Shown here one piece after another: positions 21,879 through 33,248 of a DNA stretch of 64,000 bases. The stretch is from assembly GCA_030549205.1 (NCBI GenBank), contig JAUKTV010000004.1, forward strand, positions 744,001 through 808,000, read 5' to 3'. The translations under genes were made by a program, and so were the position numbers. The stretch comes from Apiosordaria backusii (lineage: Eukaryota; Ascomycota; Sordariomycetes; Sordariales; Lasiosphaeriaceae). The stretch's first letter is position 1. Every line of letters starts with the position of its first letter. The notes beneath the pieces are model-generated. The model had not been told where the DNA came from. It saw only the letters and a program-made list of their open reading frames with translations, and made no database searches.

Positions 21879-24131
21879 TCAAAGCCACTGCAACCTCCTC
21901 ATCTCCAACTCCCTCGCCAGTCGATCCTTCGATCCTTCCCTTCCTGTTTTCCCTTCTTCAACTCCAGTAGCAACCCTCAACCCTTTGCCCTCTGCTTGAG
22001 CTCTGTAGTTCCCTCCCCCTTTCCCGCGAGCTTGTTGGCGTTGTTGTCCCTTTCCTGATAAAGGAGGGGTGGGTTTTAGCTGGGTGGGCGTGTCAGTTTG
22101 GCTCTCATCCTCGAGTTGGTTCCACTTGTCGTTGTCATCGTCGTCGTCTGTTATATCACCACCCCCTTTTTCGGTGGTTGAATGTGCTGTGTCGGTAGTG
22201 TCGGCCGTGTCGGTGGAGTATTTGGACGATGTCCAGGATTTTTGCTTCCTCATCCCCCCTTCTGCTTTGGTGGTGTCGTCTGTGCCGTAGTGATTATTAT
22301 CCTCGCCGTACTGGTCGTAGATATCGGCTAGGTAGTCGTCGCTTTGGGAGTCGTCTGGCTGGGTAGTAGGTGGGTGTTGTTTGGGTTGGGACTGGGACTG
22401 GGACTGCGAGAAGGTATGCTGAGACTGGGATCTCCTCGCTGACTTCTTTGGGGGCTGTGGTGATGGTGCTGGGGGGCTGGAGTACGCAGATTTAGGGTAG
22501 AAGAGGGAGCGCTCTGAGGGGGGGATCCAATCTAAATATTCGGGGGTTTTTCCTTTGTTTTTTGCAGTAGGGGGTTGTTGGGAGGTGGGGAGAGGGCTTG
22601 ATAATGCTGAGGAGATGTGGCTTTCTGGATAGTTTTGGTAGTAGGGGGGGTGGTTTTGTGCTGCTTGGGAAGAAGGCTGTTGGAGTTGACCGGTGGAGAA
22701 TTTTGATACTAGAGCCTGTTTGTTGGGAGTGGCTGGCTGGAGGTTGTTTAGAGAGGCTGGTGCTCGTAGGGTTTGGGATTGGGATTGGGCAGCTGGACGG
22801 AGGGGGAGGACAGTTTGTTGTTGTCCTCCCGCCGGGCGACGGGGAGGAGCAGGGGAGGGCGAGTGGCTTGGTGTTGGTGTTGATGCTCCGGAAGATGACC
22901 CAGAGGAGTAACCCCTCAGGTAGGAGGTGTTGTTTGGGGATTCGAATCTTGGATGTTGCTCAATGTGAACAGGAGGGGGTAGGCGCTTTCTTTCGCGTTC
23001 GAAGCCAACTACCTGTTTGGCGGATGATTGTTTCCCTTGTGCTTGGGCGAATGAAGACCAAGTTGTGCCAGTAGGGGAGGACGCCTTTGCTCGCTGGGCT
23101 TGTCTAGACGTCGAAGTAGGGGGCGGCGGCGGGGTTCTGTACCGTTGGGTGCCTATCGAAGCGATGGATTCGGGTAAAGTCGCGAGGGCTTCTGGAGTAT
23201 TAGTTCCTGATCTTTTCTGTTGACTGGGCAAGGAACCTATACTATCTGGTGATGACTTTAGCGGGCGCCCAAGCAACTGTCTGCCAATAACACCAAATAT
23301 CGACGGCGAGGCAGGTCGCCTATCTTTTAGCTTAGGAGGCGCGATCCAGCTGCCCTCAAAAGTAGTCAATCCCTTCCTACAGGGCGGGTTCGGACAAGTA
23401 AGATACGTCCTATTGCCAAGCTGACATCTGCAGTAGGGGCATTGCCCCCGGCGTGGAGACTCCATGGCCTTGATTCTGTAGTCTCTGGGCAATGAATACG
23501 TTGTTGCAGCGCCACCTCCTGTTTTAGGATGATCGCCCTTCTCCCTTCCCCTTCCCCGGGATATATCCCTCTCCATGCTCTGCTTGACTGCTGGCGACGG
23601 GGTGTGGTGCAAGTGTGCTTGTCTCTGCTTGCTCTTGTTTGGCACCAGTGGGCTTGGGACAGGCGATTCGGAAAACGTCCTCCTGTGGTGCTCGCTGACA
23701 CTGCGACGGACACCTCGTGAGCGGCTCTGAAACGAATCGACGTGTACCTCCTGACTCAACCCGCTCGGAGTATAGACGTGGGAATGTCCCCTGGTGTGCG
23801 ATTCGTGATGTTGAGACTGAAACTGCCCTGGATGGCCTCCTGTGTAATCCGTCTTCCAATATGACCTGGCCGGCTTGTGCTTTTCTCCCTCTTCGTCACT
23901 GTCGCTGTCATTTTTGACCGCCTTGTGCCAGCTCGATATTGTGTCACCGCACTCTTCCTCCGACGGGGCTTCAACGGGAGTGATGATCCTGTGCGGGCGG
24001 TCCGGCGTGTGTACCATGCGAAACTCTTCCGTTTCGCCTTTGTCTTCGATTCCTCTGGACCGCAACCGGCTCAGGCCCCGGAGCTTCTGCGAGAGCCGAA
24101 TCGGTCGAGGGCTCAGAGGTTCGTTGGGCAT
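21879..24131 (-). CDS. Disordered Ser/Gln/Pro-rich protein with zinc-ribbon-like motif, unknown function
   Basis: A single-exon ORF of 750 residues. Almost all of it is low complexity: Arg/Ser-rich at the start, Ser/Pro/Gln-rich with SQ repeats in the second half, and acidic Asp-rich (DDDDDNDKW) near the C-terminus. The only ordered-looking part is at about residues 228-255, where CPYCRCQLGNRTYLTCPN and a further PPC give a CxxC...CxxxxC pattern like a small zinc ribbon, followed by GLTTFEGSWIAPP. I do not know the family. The length without stops and the conserved-looking Cys island support a real gene. Adaptor or nucleic-acid-binding roles would be guesses. Confidence 0.7.
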   Translation of the reverse strand: MPNEPLSPRPIRLSQKLRGLSRLRSRGIEDKGETEEFRMVHTPDRPHRIITPVEAPSEEECGDTISSWHKAVKNDSDSDEEGEKHKPARSYWKTDYTGGHPGQFQSQHHESHTRGHSHVYTPSGLSQEVHVDSFQSRSRGVRRSVSEHHRRTFSESPVPSPLVPNKSKQRQAHLHHTPSPAVKQSMERDISRGRGREKGDHPKTGGGAATTYSLPRDYRIKAMESPRRGQCPYCRCQLGNRTYLTCPNPPCRKGLTTFEGSWIAPPKLKDRRPASPSIFGVIGRQLLGRPLKSSPDSIGSLPSQQKRSGTNTPEALATLPESIASIGTQRYRTPPPPPTSTSRQAQRAKASSPTGTTWSSFAQAQGKQSSAKQVVGFERERKRLPPPVHIEQHPRFESPNNTSYLRGYSSGSSSGASTPTPSHSPSPAPPRRPAGGQQQTVLPLRPAAQSQSQTLRAPASLNNLQPATPNKQALVSKFSTGQLQQPSSQAAQNHPPYYQNYPESHISSALSSPLPTSQQPPTAKNKGKTPEYLDWIPPSERSLFYPKSAYSSPPAPSPQPPKKSARRSQSQHTFSQSQSQSQPKQHPPTTQPDDSQSDDYLADIYDQYGEDNNHYGTDDTTKAEGGMRKQKSWTSSKYSTDTADTTDTAHSTTEKGGGDITDDDDDNDKWNQLEDESQTDTPTQLKPTPPLSGKGQQRQQARGKGGGNYRAQAEGKGLRVATGVEEGKTGREGSKDRLARELEMRRLQWL

Positions 24132-24459
24132 CGCGATAACTATTCAGGGGTAAACAAATATGCTTGTAAATCTCTAAACTTTTCAATCCCTGATGTATTC
24201 CCAGCAATTTTATCAAGTCTTGCAGTGGCGGAATGAGAGTCGAAGATTTCCTAGATTGTCTTTATAGTATCTTGATACCAAGTGCACTTTTCTTTGTGCA
24301 AGCCTCGACTCGTGATTCCACATATGCTCCCCTCCTACATCAGATCAAAAACAAAGAACGCCCGATTTGCCATGCTGCGTACGTAACTCCATCTGCGTCA
24401 TGCTCCCCCCGGGTCCGCCATGTCCCTGCATCCCGACAGTCCGAAGACAATGCTATCGT
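24132..24459. other. Short intergenic stretch
   Basis: This holds the promoter or 5' UTR of the Ser-rich protein gene and the 3' UTR of VHC1. Nothing else is recognised. Confidence 0.5.
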
Positions 24460-27400
24460 CTAAAGGCTCACTGTCACTGTCATGTTGTTGCTTAGGACCA
24501 GCAACGTGGGGGGCAGCCCGTTGCACAACACCTCCACATCAGACAAATATGCGAGAGTCGCCTCCTCACTCTGACACGTATTTTCTTCAGGGATAGGCAG
24601 CGTGGTGAAAAGAACGGCCGTGTCCTTGCTCTGCTCACGCATAAGCTCGTTAAGAATCAAATGCTGCGCACGGCTTGGCAGATCGTTGAAGGACAAAGCC
24701 AGCCCCTGAGTAGAGTAACTCGACCCGTTATTGTTGTTGTTGCTGCTGGCATCGTCGTCGGGGAGCTGGTAAGAGTCGAGTAACCCGGCAATGTTAAGGG
24801 AAGCGTCGCCACCACTGTCCTGCCCCTTTGATAGCGAACTTCGACGTGATCTTGCCGGCGATTTAACACCCTCAGCAAAAGCGACCTTCTTGTCGTTCAC
24901 GTCGTCGTCACCACCAAGAAGGGGCGTATCTTCTGCCATTCTAGCAGCCAAGCCCACGACTGATCCTTGACGGGTCAAAGCAGGGCTGCGCGTCCCAGAG
25001 TCTTGAGCAAACATAATCCTTGGACCTGTGCCATCTTCGTTGGTGATTGTGGTCTGAGGTACGAGGTTGCTAGAGAATCTCATCGCTGTTGAGCCCTGGC
25101 GTGCCAGAGGTGGCCTTTCCGGTTTGAGAATTCCACGTTTAGCTTGAGGTGACTGTGATCTGTCTCCGCCGTTATTGGCTTGGTTCGCGCTCAAGTCGCC
25201 TGCGGTCCGTGGAACCGGCGTTATCGACCCATAGGACCGCGGTGTTGATGAATGTGAACCTTTTGACCTCCTTTCCTTCCTGGGGCTTCTTGGCGCTGGG
25301 GCAAGCACATCGCCATAGCTTCGGCGGCGGCGGATGGTCGCGAGCAAGGGGCGTCTGGTTGGCTCATCGCCTCCGCTTGCTATGCTGTCCGCGTCGTTGA
25401 AAGTCCCATCCGCCCCAGCCGCGACGGAAGAGTCACTATCGCTGTCGCTATCAATGCCAATATCGCTGTCCGAGCTGTCAAAGACGTTGAAGGGAAGGTT
25501 CTGTGTGTGAATGCCCATGCTGATGCCCATCTTGACAAGCTGCGATACTGTGGGTTTCTTGGGGAGTTCGGTTAACTGCGCCAAACTATGACGCCGTCTC
25601 TCGAACCCCTCCTGTGGTGCAGCATGAGGATTGTACAGTCCCGGACGTCCCGATGTGGATTCAACAACGTGGGATATCGAGGCGAACTCTTGCGAGCCCG
25701 TCATTGACCGACTGCTGCGGTAGTTTTGCAAGTCTTCCCACCACTCTTGGTTCTTCAAGCATTCATTGACCACGTTTTCCGTTTCGGGGCTCTTGTAATG
25801 GCCGTGGATGATGGTCTCGTAAGTCGAGAGCTCGCCAGAGGCGAGCCAAAAGACCAGAATTTCGGCATCAATCCTGAGCTTGTTGAGCAGTGTTTTGAGT
25901 CTGACTTTTTCTTCTGCGACCTCGCTTTCGTATTCGACAAAGACAAGCACTCGGAGCTTATATGCTGCCTTCCAAGCAGGCACGGTGTGGAGAATGAAGC
26001 CAAGCTGAAGAATCAACGTGTCTGTTCCAAGTTAGTAACGTTCTGTCTATACTGATGCCATAGCTGGTGTAACTTACATGTGTCAAAGTTGGTAGTCAAA
26101 ACGCTCTGCCCATCGGCAGTAAGCGCAGCAGACATCTGGATAGGCCACAAGTCAATGTACTTCTTGGTGTTGGCTCCATCTTTGCGAGGCGTTTCAAGCG
26201 TATCAAAGCCCTTGCCGATCGCAACATTCAGACGATACCTCAGAGCCAAGTCTTCCAGAATGGTCATGTAACTCGTGGCGGACATCATGTCCTCGGTCTT
26301 GATCGCATCGGTAGGCAGCGACCCTTCCATCAGGCGTGCTGATGTGTCTCCTCTCTTCCTCCGCCGTACCGGAGTCTCGGTCTTCAGTTCCGCTTGCGTG
26401 GTCGCTGCGGGAGAAATAGGTGCTTTTGGAACCTGCAGGCAGGGCTGAGAGCGGCGCAAGTCATCCATGTTATAAAATCCAAGCACAGCAATGTTGGGCC
26501 TCATGCCTCCAAGGCCGGCCGAAAGGATCAGGTTCCTTACACCCCAAGTGATCGACGGAGACATGGAGAGCTGTACAAACGCCTTGATTCTTGAGTACTC
26601 GGAAATGTACTTTGACCAAGCTGTTTGCTGCATCTTTGCCTCGTCAACGCCCATCGCAAAATCGTCAGTGACAATGACATGACCCAGGATGTAAAGGGCA
26701 CCCTTTTTCATGGAGTTGCAGAACTGAATGAGTCGGGTCTGTCGTCTTGGGTTGTTGATGAGCAAGATAATTTGCGGCCTCCAGAACTTGATATGTTCCG
26801 GCTTCAAACGCAGCAGGTATTTCCGCACTTGATGATAAATCAAGTTTTGCGAAACATCACCCCAATGCTTTGGGGGACTCAAGTAGTGGATCAGAAGGAA
26901 CAAAAAGACCAACAAACAGACGGCCGTAGTGGCGTAAGTCTCGTCGATGAAGAACATGGCAGCTGCCGAGAGGATACTGCCAACGAAAGCCGTTTGCCAG
27001 GTAAAGAACTTGAAGCCTGGTCTGAAGTTCGGGGCGGAGCCAATCTTGAGCAGGAAACACGCAAGATTCATGACGAAGAAGGTCATCTATTCACAGTCAG
27101 ATCTCTGCCTTGGTTTGGTTATGGCGTCTCGTACGTACTTGATAGCCCATTGATATCAATGTGGCGATTTGGTTAAGATTGGCAAACATGGCCATCTGTG
27201 CACAAATGTAGGTCAAAAAGATGGCAACTATAGGCTCATCCGCTTTCTTGGTTCCTTTGCCGAATACTGACAGGCCGGGAAACAGCTTGTCTCTGGCTAG
27301 AGCTTGCATGAGCTTCGCAGAGCCGATCACACCCATCAGTGCCGAGAAGAAGGTTGTGGCAAACTCTCCGGCAAAGATGATGGGAGGATAAACATTTGTT

Positions 27401-28320
27401 TCCTGGATAACATTGCCGTTCCTGAGGAATGAACTGTGAGTGGTGCTAGATGCCAAAGAGAAGATCACCAGTAAGTAGGCAATCAGAGTCGAGAACATGG
27501 CCCACAGAGTTCCCCGAGGAATCGATTTGCTGGGGTTCCGGAGGTCTCCCGACATGGACGCACCAGCAAAGATTCCGGAGGTTGCGGGAAACAGGACACC
27601 AAAGAGCCCACGGAAGGTATCGAAACCGGCAAACTCCGTTCCAGTAGTGTGTGGAAACAGGTTGGACCTCAGAGTGGCAAGGCTCACGCCCGTAAACTCG
27701 ATGCCTCTGTCGGGGTCAATAAAGGCCGGGTTAAACATGGCCGAGAAGGGGATGCTGAGGATAGAGATGACCAGAACCACCAACAGGGCGTTGCTGGCTT
27801 TCGCAAAGATGGAGCTTCCAGCAAGGCAAAGGCAAGTGCATACCACCAAAGCAACCGTCCCAAAGAGATAGTCCCACCAGTACCCATGAGGCATGACATC
27901 GTAAAAGTTTAGTTTGATACAGTCAATGAGACCGACAACATTGAGGGCCGTGTTCAAGACTTGAGCGAGATAGAATAGCAAGCCGATAGAGCCGCCGAAC
28001 TCAGGACCGAGGGATCTCGAGATGAGGTAGTATGCACCTCCTCCCTTGACTTCTCCATTGGAGGCAATGGCCGAGAGCGAAAGGGTTGTCACAAAGTCTA
28101 CGAGATAGGCGACAAAAAGCAACCCTGCGAAGCTGGTTAGCCTCTTAATCGTTCACATCGACAAGATGTACGCACCAAGCATTCCCAGCAAACCAATTTG
28201 TCCAAGAATGAGACCGAATCTCAGGAACATGAGAATACTGAGAATATTGAGGCATACCGGGATATACACGCCGGAAACAACACCCAGCTTGTTCCTCTTG
28301 TGGAGGGATTCGGGCTCCAT
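24460..28320 (-). CDS. vhc1: VHC1-type vacuolar cation-chloride cotransporter (SLC12 family)
   Basis: Fungal VHC1 proteins sit in the vacuolar membrane and co-transport K+ and Cl-, affecting osmotic balance. Four exons: 28176-28320, 27139-28124, 26078-27086 and 24460-26021. The three introns are 51, 52 and 56 bases and each join restores conserved sequence (GMLG-LLFVAYL, SMGYQ-MTFF, NFDTY-TLILQ). Exon 1 starts MEPESLHKRNKLGV; an ATG at 28344 would add eight residues. The amino-acid permease fold has about 12 membrane segments, with KGGGAYYLISRSLGPEFGG and FAGASMSGDLRNPSKSIPRGT as SLC12 hallmarks. The long cytosolic C-terminus holds a Ser/Asp-rich disordered insert and ends LCNGLPPTLLVLSNN, the typical SLC12 end. 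The gene diverges from the AVT-like transporter at 30105. Confidence 0.93.
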
Positions 28321-28949
28321 TTTGGCGGTGTAGATATAGATCAAGAGCGTACTTTCATCTGAAAGAGGTGAGCTCTATGGGTGAGCTGAGGAGAATGGGC
28401 TCGAGCAAAGGTTGGGTGTTTCAGGATCGACGTAGGGGATAATTCATGGATATCATAAAAGCATGCCACTCATGTCGGACTCCCCGTCCCCGCCGTGAGA
28501 GTTGAAGATGGAGGGAGTGTGTGAGGTGGGAGAGATCAAGGTCCGGTCCAACGCCGATAGTCTAGATGTAAATACCCCACAGCCCGCATCGCTTGAAAGG
28601 TCACCGGCAAACGGTTGCAATGCGTCGTTCTTGGGCGCAGATCATGCAGTGGGGAATGGAGACGATGGTCTGAGGTTGTCGCAAGATAGATGCTGTTCAA
28701 GGTTGGCCCTCGAATATCGCTGTGGCTTGTCGCGATATCCGCTGGATGATCCCCGCGCCGGAAGATGCTTGTGCTGGTATGTAATTACAATCTTGTCCGA
28801 CAATCGCTGGCTGTCAATTGGAGGAAGGCGACGTCATCCGACACAAGCTATGCACCCAACAACAGGCAGCTCTTGGAGCCATTGACGAATTCCTTTCAGC
28901 TGGTGGTCGCGACTTTGCGCTCGAGAGACTTGGCACTTGGCAGTAAACA

Positions 28950-28987
28950 AAACGATAGCGGGGTGAAGTGATAGGCCGCTATCGTTT
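28950..28987. repeat. 12-bp perfect inverted repeat with 14-base loop
   Basis: AAACGATAGCGG (28950-28961) and CCGCTATCGTTT (28976-28987) are exact reverse complements. It could form a stable hairpin or bind a dimer. It is not followed by a T run. Confidence 0.85.
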
Positions 28988-29577
28988 ATGCTGGCAGGAT
29001 GGCGGATGAATTGTTAGTACGACACCAACAACAAATCTAGAGCTGTCTGTATTCGTGATCCACCCCAACCACTCTGAAAGAGGGGGTTGATACTGGATAC
29101 TGGACACTAGATTCAATCAGTGAGACGTTGTGATCCTATCGGTTCCCGTTGCGTTTACGTATAGTATAGTGTGTAGTGTAGCCGTTGCATCGGTCTATCT
29201 GATGGGTAAGGGTTGGTTGGTTCAACATCCAGGCTTCGAACCGTCGGATATGGACAGACCGATATTTTCAGCGAGTTATGAGACTTCTGCATGTCTAGCT
29301 TCCGTTAAAGGTCCATAGACTTTGCCCGTTGTCGGAAGAGTATGCAACTCGGTAGCTTCTCTTCCGAGGGGATGCCTTTTCGGATGCTGCCTTGACGGAT
29401 TCAAACAGACAGTGGTGTCCCGTTTGACATGTCTGTTAGTTCAAGTCCAGTCTGTGCTCAGGAACGGCCCTGGCTGTCGGGCAACGAATGTCCCCAGCTG
29501 GGGCTATTTGACAAGGAAGCCTTGGGATAGAGAATCCATGGAACTGACATAAACCAATCGAGAAACAGCTAAAGAAT

Positions 29578-29596
29578 ACTTCGTACTGTACGAAGT
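29578..29596. repeat. 19-base palindrome (9+1+9)
   Basis: ACTTCGTAC T GTACGAAGT is a perfect palindrome around one central base. It is about 500 bases upstream of the AVT-like start codon and is a candidate regulator site. Confidence 0.85.
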
Positions 29597-30104
29597 GATG
29601 AATCATAGCAGCCAAGGTTGTTCGGCTTGGAAGTTGTTTGGGCAGGTGACTGCGGTTCAGGGTCCAGGCTGTTTGCTTTGCAGTGGGCCCGGCGGGAACC
29701 GCCCATGCTTAACGCCGTCAAGCTCCAACTGTTGTCAGCAGGTCGCCCAGTGCCTCGTTCCTTATCGGAAGCACAAGCGCTGCTGAGGTCACAAGGAAGC
29801 CCATCCCACGCCGTCGAGAGACTCACCAACCGCCCAACCGATAACATCTCCTCTTTTTCCGAATAGCCTCTGGAGCATCGCTGGCCTTTCATCATACCAG
29901 ACGCTTCTCTCTGCGTTGACGGCAAAAATCAATTGCTACGTTTGACCAAAAATTATTCGAGTCTTTCGCGGTTGTTTGGTTGGGGGGAACCACGAAGCGG
30001 CGTTTGCGGCCTTCAGCTCACCGACGAGGACACCAACATCACATCTAATCCTTTTGTTCTTTAAGACATGAGATAGAACTGGTTACACATTGCCACAAAT
30101 CATC

Positions 30105-32467
30105 ATGTCAAATACAGGAAGGGACTCTCCAGCACCCGCGCCTATACAGCCTCAAGTGTCGACTTCACCCGGCTCGTTTCGTGCCCGGTCTTTCGTTGGT
30201 TCTCTCCCGCGCGCATCATCGACTGCTCGTCTTGCTTCACCAGTTCGTCCACACAATGGCCTCGGTACATCTTCTGCCTCCCAAACCTCACCACCACTAG
30301 GTGATAATGGGGATTCAGACAGTTTGGCGCCTCTTCCCGGGCCTGGCTCGCACGTCGCTGGCCCAGGCATTTCGGCACTCGCCGCCGCCTTGTCCAACTC
30401 GATAGGCACTTCACCGCCGCGTTTCGGCACGCCTCCTGTCCGAGCTCTTTCACCCGTCCCCAACCGATCCCTTTCTCCTGCCCCCGGGCCAGCGCCGTTC
30501 CCAGCGTCCGGAACTTCGCCCAACTATGGCTCCTTTGACGGGAGACGGAATTGGTCGGGCGCTTACGAAGATCCCGAGATTGTAAAAAGGCATCTTGTTC
30601 AACCAGGTGATGGCGCATCCGATGATGGGTCAAGAAAAGTCAGCGACGGATCCAAGGGGAAGCAACCAGCAGGAGATGACCTGGACGACGAGTTTTCGAG
30701 TCTGAAACTGCAAGGCGGTGACATCACACGGCCAATATACAAGTGGACCGAAGAGGTGGAACAGCGGAACAAGATGCAGCGCAGCAAGAGCTTCAGCACG
30801 CCGCGTCCAGATCCCGAAAATGAGACCCTGGATATTAACACCATCAAGGTCCCCGGAGGTTTCAGGCGCAACTTTTTGAGGCGCGCAGCCGGTGATGGAC
30901 CAGTCAACTCTGACGACACTGAGTACGGCGCGGGACCAAGTGATCGCCAACAGCAGCCAAAGCTTTTCACCAACAGCTTCCTCGAATTCTTATCTCTTTA
31001 CGGCCATTTCGCTGGTGAAGAGCTGGAAGAGGATGACGAGGTCCTCAAGCCCGGCGAATATTTTGCATCCGGCAGCGAAAGTAACCTGTTTGATGGCGAA
31101 ACAGAAGACGAACATGAACCAATGGAAGATAGCGCATTGCTACCACCGTCTCGGCGGAAGAGAAGGAGAAAGGAGCGTGGAGGCAGCGGGCAAAACAGCC
31201 CCATGGGTGCGGCGTTGCTGCTTCTCAAGTCCTTCGTTGGTACTGGGGTCTTGTTCCTACCCCGTGCCTATCTCAATGGCGGCATGCTCTTTAGCAACTT
31301 GGTTCTGTTGTTTGTGGCAGCTCTCAGTTACTACTGCTTCGTTCTGCTTGTCAATACGAGGCTGAAGGTTGACGGTTCGTTTGGTGACATTGGCGGCATT
31401 CTCTACGGAAAGTGGATGCGGAATCTTATCCTCTTCTCGATTGTCATCAGTCAAATAGGCTTCGTCGCTGCCTACATTGTCTTCACGTCCGAAAACCTGC
31501 AGGCCTTTATCCTGGCAGTGACGAATTGCAAGACGCTCATCCCGATTACTTGGCTGATCATCATGCAAATGGTCATCTTCCTGCCATTCTCTCTGCTCCG
31601 CGATATTGGAAAGCTGGGCTTTACTGCTCTCATTGCCGATGCCTTCATCGTCATCGGGCTGGCCTATCTTTTCTACTATGACATTCTCACGCTCAACACC
31701 CAAGGTTTGGCCGACATTGTCATGTTCAACCAGAAGGACTGGACCCTCTTTATTGGCACGGCTATTTTCACCTTTGAGGGCATCGGTCTCATCATTCCCA
31801 TCCAGGAATCCATGCGCAACCCTACCAAGTTCCCCAAGGTTATGGGTATTGTTATGATCATCATTACCACCCTCTTCGTCGTCATGGGCGCAGTTTCGTA
31901 CGCCGCCTATGGATCCAAGACGGAGACAGTGGTGCTGCTCAACCTTCCACAGGATGACAAGATGGTCAATGGCGTACAGTTCTTGTATTCATTGGCCATT
32001 CTGTTGTCGACGCCTCTCCAAATCTTCCCGGCCATCAGAATTACAGAGAATGCGCTCTTCACCAAGAGCGGCAAGTATAACCCGTACATTAAGTGGCAGA
32101 AGAATGTCTTCCGCTTCTTCGTGGTGGCATTCTGCGCTCTGATTGCCTGGGGAGGAGCGGACAGTCTCGACAAGTTTGTGGCGCTCGTTGGTAACTTTGC
32201 TTGCATTCCCCTTGTGTACATTTATCCTGTAAGTCCCAAGCAATATACGTAATATTCATGATATAGTGCTAACAAAAAATGCAGCCGATGTTGCACTACA
32301 AGGCGGTGGCCAAGAACTCGTTCCGCAAATGGTCCGATATCCTGCTCTGTATTTTTGGTTTCGTGGCCATGGCCTACACCACCAGCTTGACGGTGATGAG
32401 CTGGGCTTCGGGATCTGGCGGAGGAGGTGCGCCGGGTTACTGCGACTCGAAGGGACATGCATTTTAG
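30105..32467 (+). CDS. AVT3/AVT4-type vacuolar amino-acid exporter
   Basis: These AAAP-family transporters export neutral and basic amino acids from the vacuole. The start is the ATG at 30105 (MSNTGRDSPAPAP). Two exons, 30105-32228 and 32285-32467, give 767 residues; the 56-base intron joins VYIYP to PMLHYK. The N-terminal ~365 residues are a cytosolic, Ser/Pro-rich tail with acidic patches and a basic cluster (RRKRRRKERG) just before the membrane part. The transporter domain opens SPMGAALLLLKSFVGTGVLF, the family signature, and has about 11 membrane segments, including IFTFEGIGLIIPIQESM. The long N-terminal tail matches fungal AVT3/4 and could be a sorting or phosphorylation region. Substrate range is inferred from the family. 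Confidence 0.92.
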
Positions 32468-33248
32468 TGTGAAAGGGGTTGAAAACACACACACCCACAC
32501 CCACACACATTTACACATGCACATACGACATATACACGAAACATACACAATACACATACACGAACAACTTTCCTTTCTCTGCTTGAAGTAACCATCTAGC
32601 GTCAGTCATCAGGGTTAATTTTAGCACTATGCAGGGCAGGGCATATGGAGGGGGGCTAGGTCGTTTCGGAGAAGGGTGTTTTCATTTTTCAGGGTTGCAT
32701 TATTGGTATTACCTGGTAGATCCTATTTGCTTCCACTAGAGCAGCGTGTAAGACATGTTGTACGCAGTAGACCACAGACATCAGACTTTGGGGGTTGATT
32801 GGGGTCTGGTAGACTTCGAGGGTGTGCTTTGCCGAGGGACCAGATTGTATTTTTGGCTGGGGACTGGGATAAGAGAAGATATAACACATTTGCCGTTCCA
32901 ACTTTTCGTCTCAACTAGCAGTGCTCTGTGAAGTGAATATGAGGCTCAAAAAAGGATCCATGGATCTGGAACAATTGGGGCGTTTGGTTGTTTCTGCGCA
33001 CGGGCCACGCGTTTGCCTCTTTCTTGAGACCTTCATTGAATTCATCTTCATCTTCCAACTTCATCAACAACATCACACTCACCATCGCTAGACCTTATCT
33101 TTGCTATCTTGGTTGCTTCGATTTACTCTGCTTCACTAGATATTCTACATCTTTGGAAAGAAGTTCAACACCGACTCTCTTTTGTTAATTTATCTTGGTC
33201 AGCGCATTTTTCCAAGGGTTAGCAGTTGCTTAATCACCATCGTTCACG
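32468..33248. other. Intergenic: AVT-like 3' flank and RPB11 promoter
   Basis: A CA-rich microsatellite lies at about 32485-32560 in the 3' flank. The sequence before 33249 is CT-rich with repeated TTCATC, as expected for a 5' UTR. No gene is seen. Confidence 0.55.

Larger units (their letters stand above)
28321..30104. promoter_or_regulatory. Divergent promoter region between two vacuolar transporter genes
   Basis: VHC1 (minus) and the AVT-like gene (plus) start at opposite ends of this 1.8 kb spacer, so it must contain both promoters. It has two striking dyads: a 12-bp hairpin arm pair at 28950-28987 and a 19-base palindrome at 29578-29596. No coding sequence is recognised. Confidence 0.6.

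Noticed and set aside
32485..32560. CA-rich tract after the AVT-like gene
   Set aside because: Ordinary microsatellite in a 3' flank.
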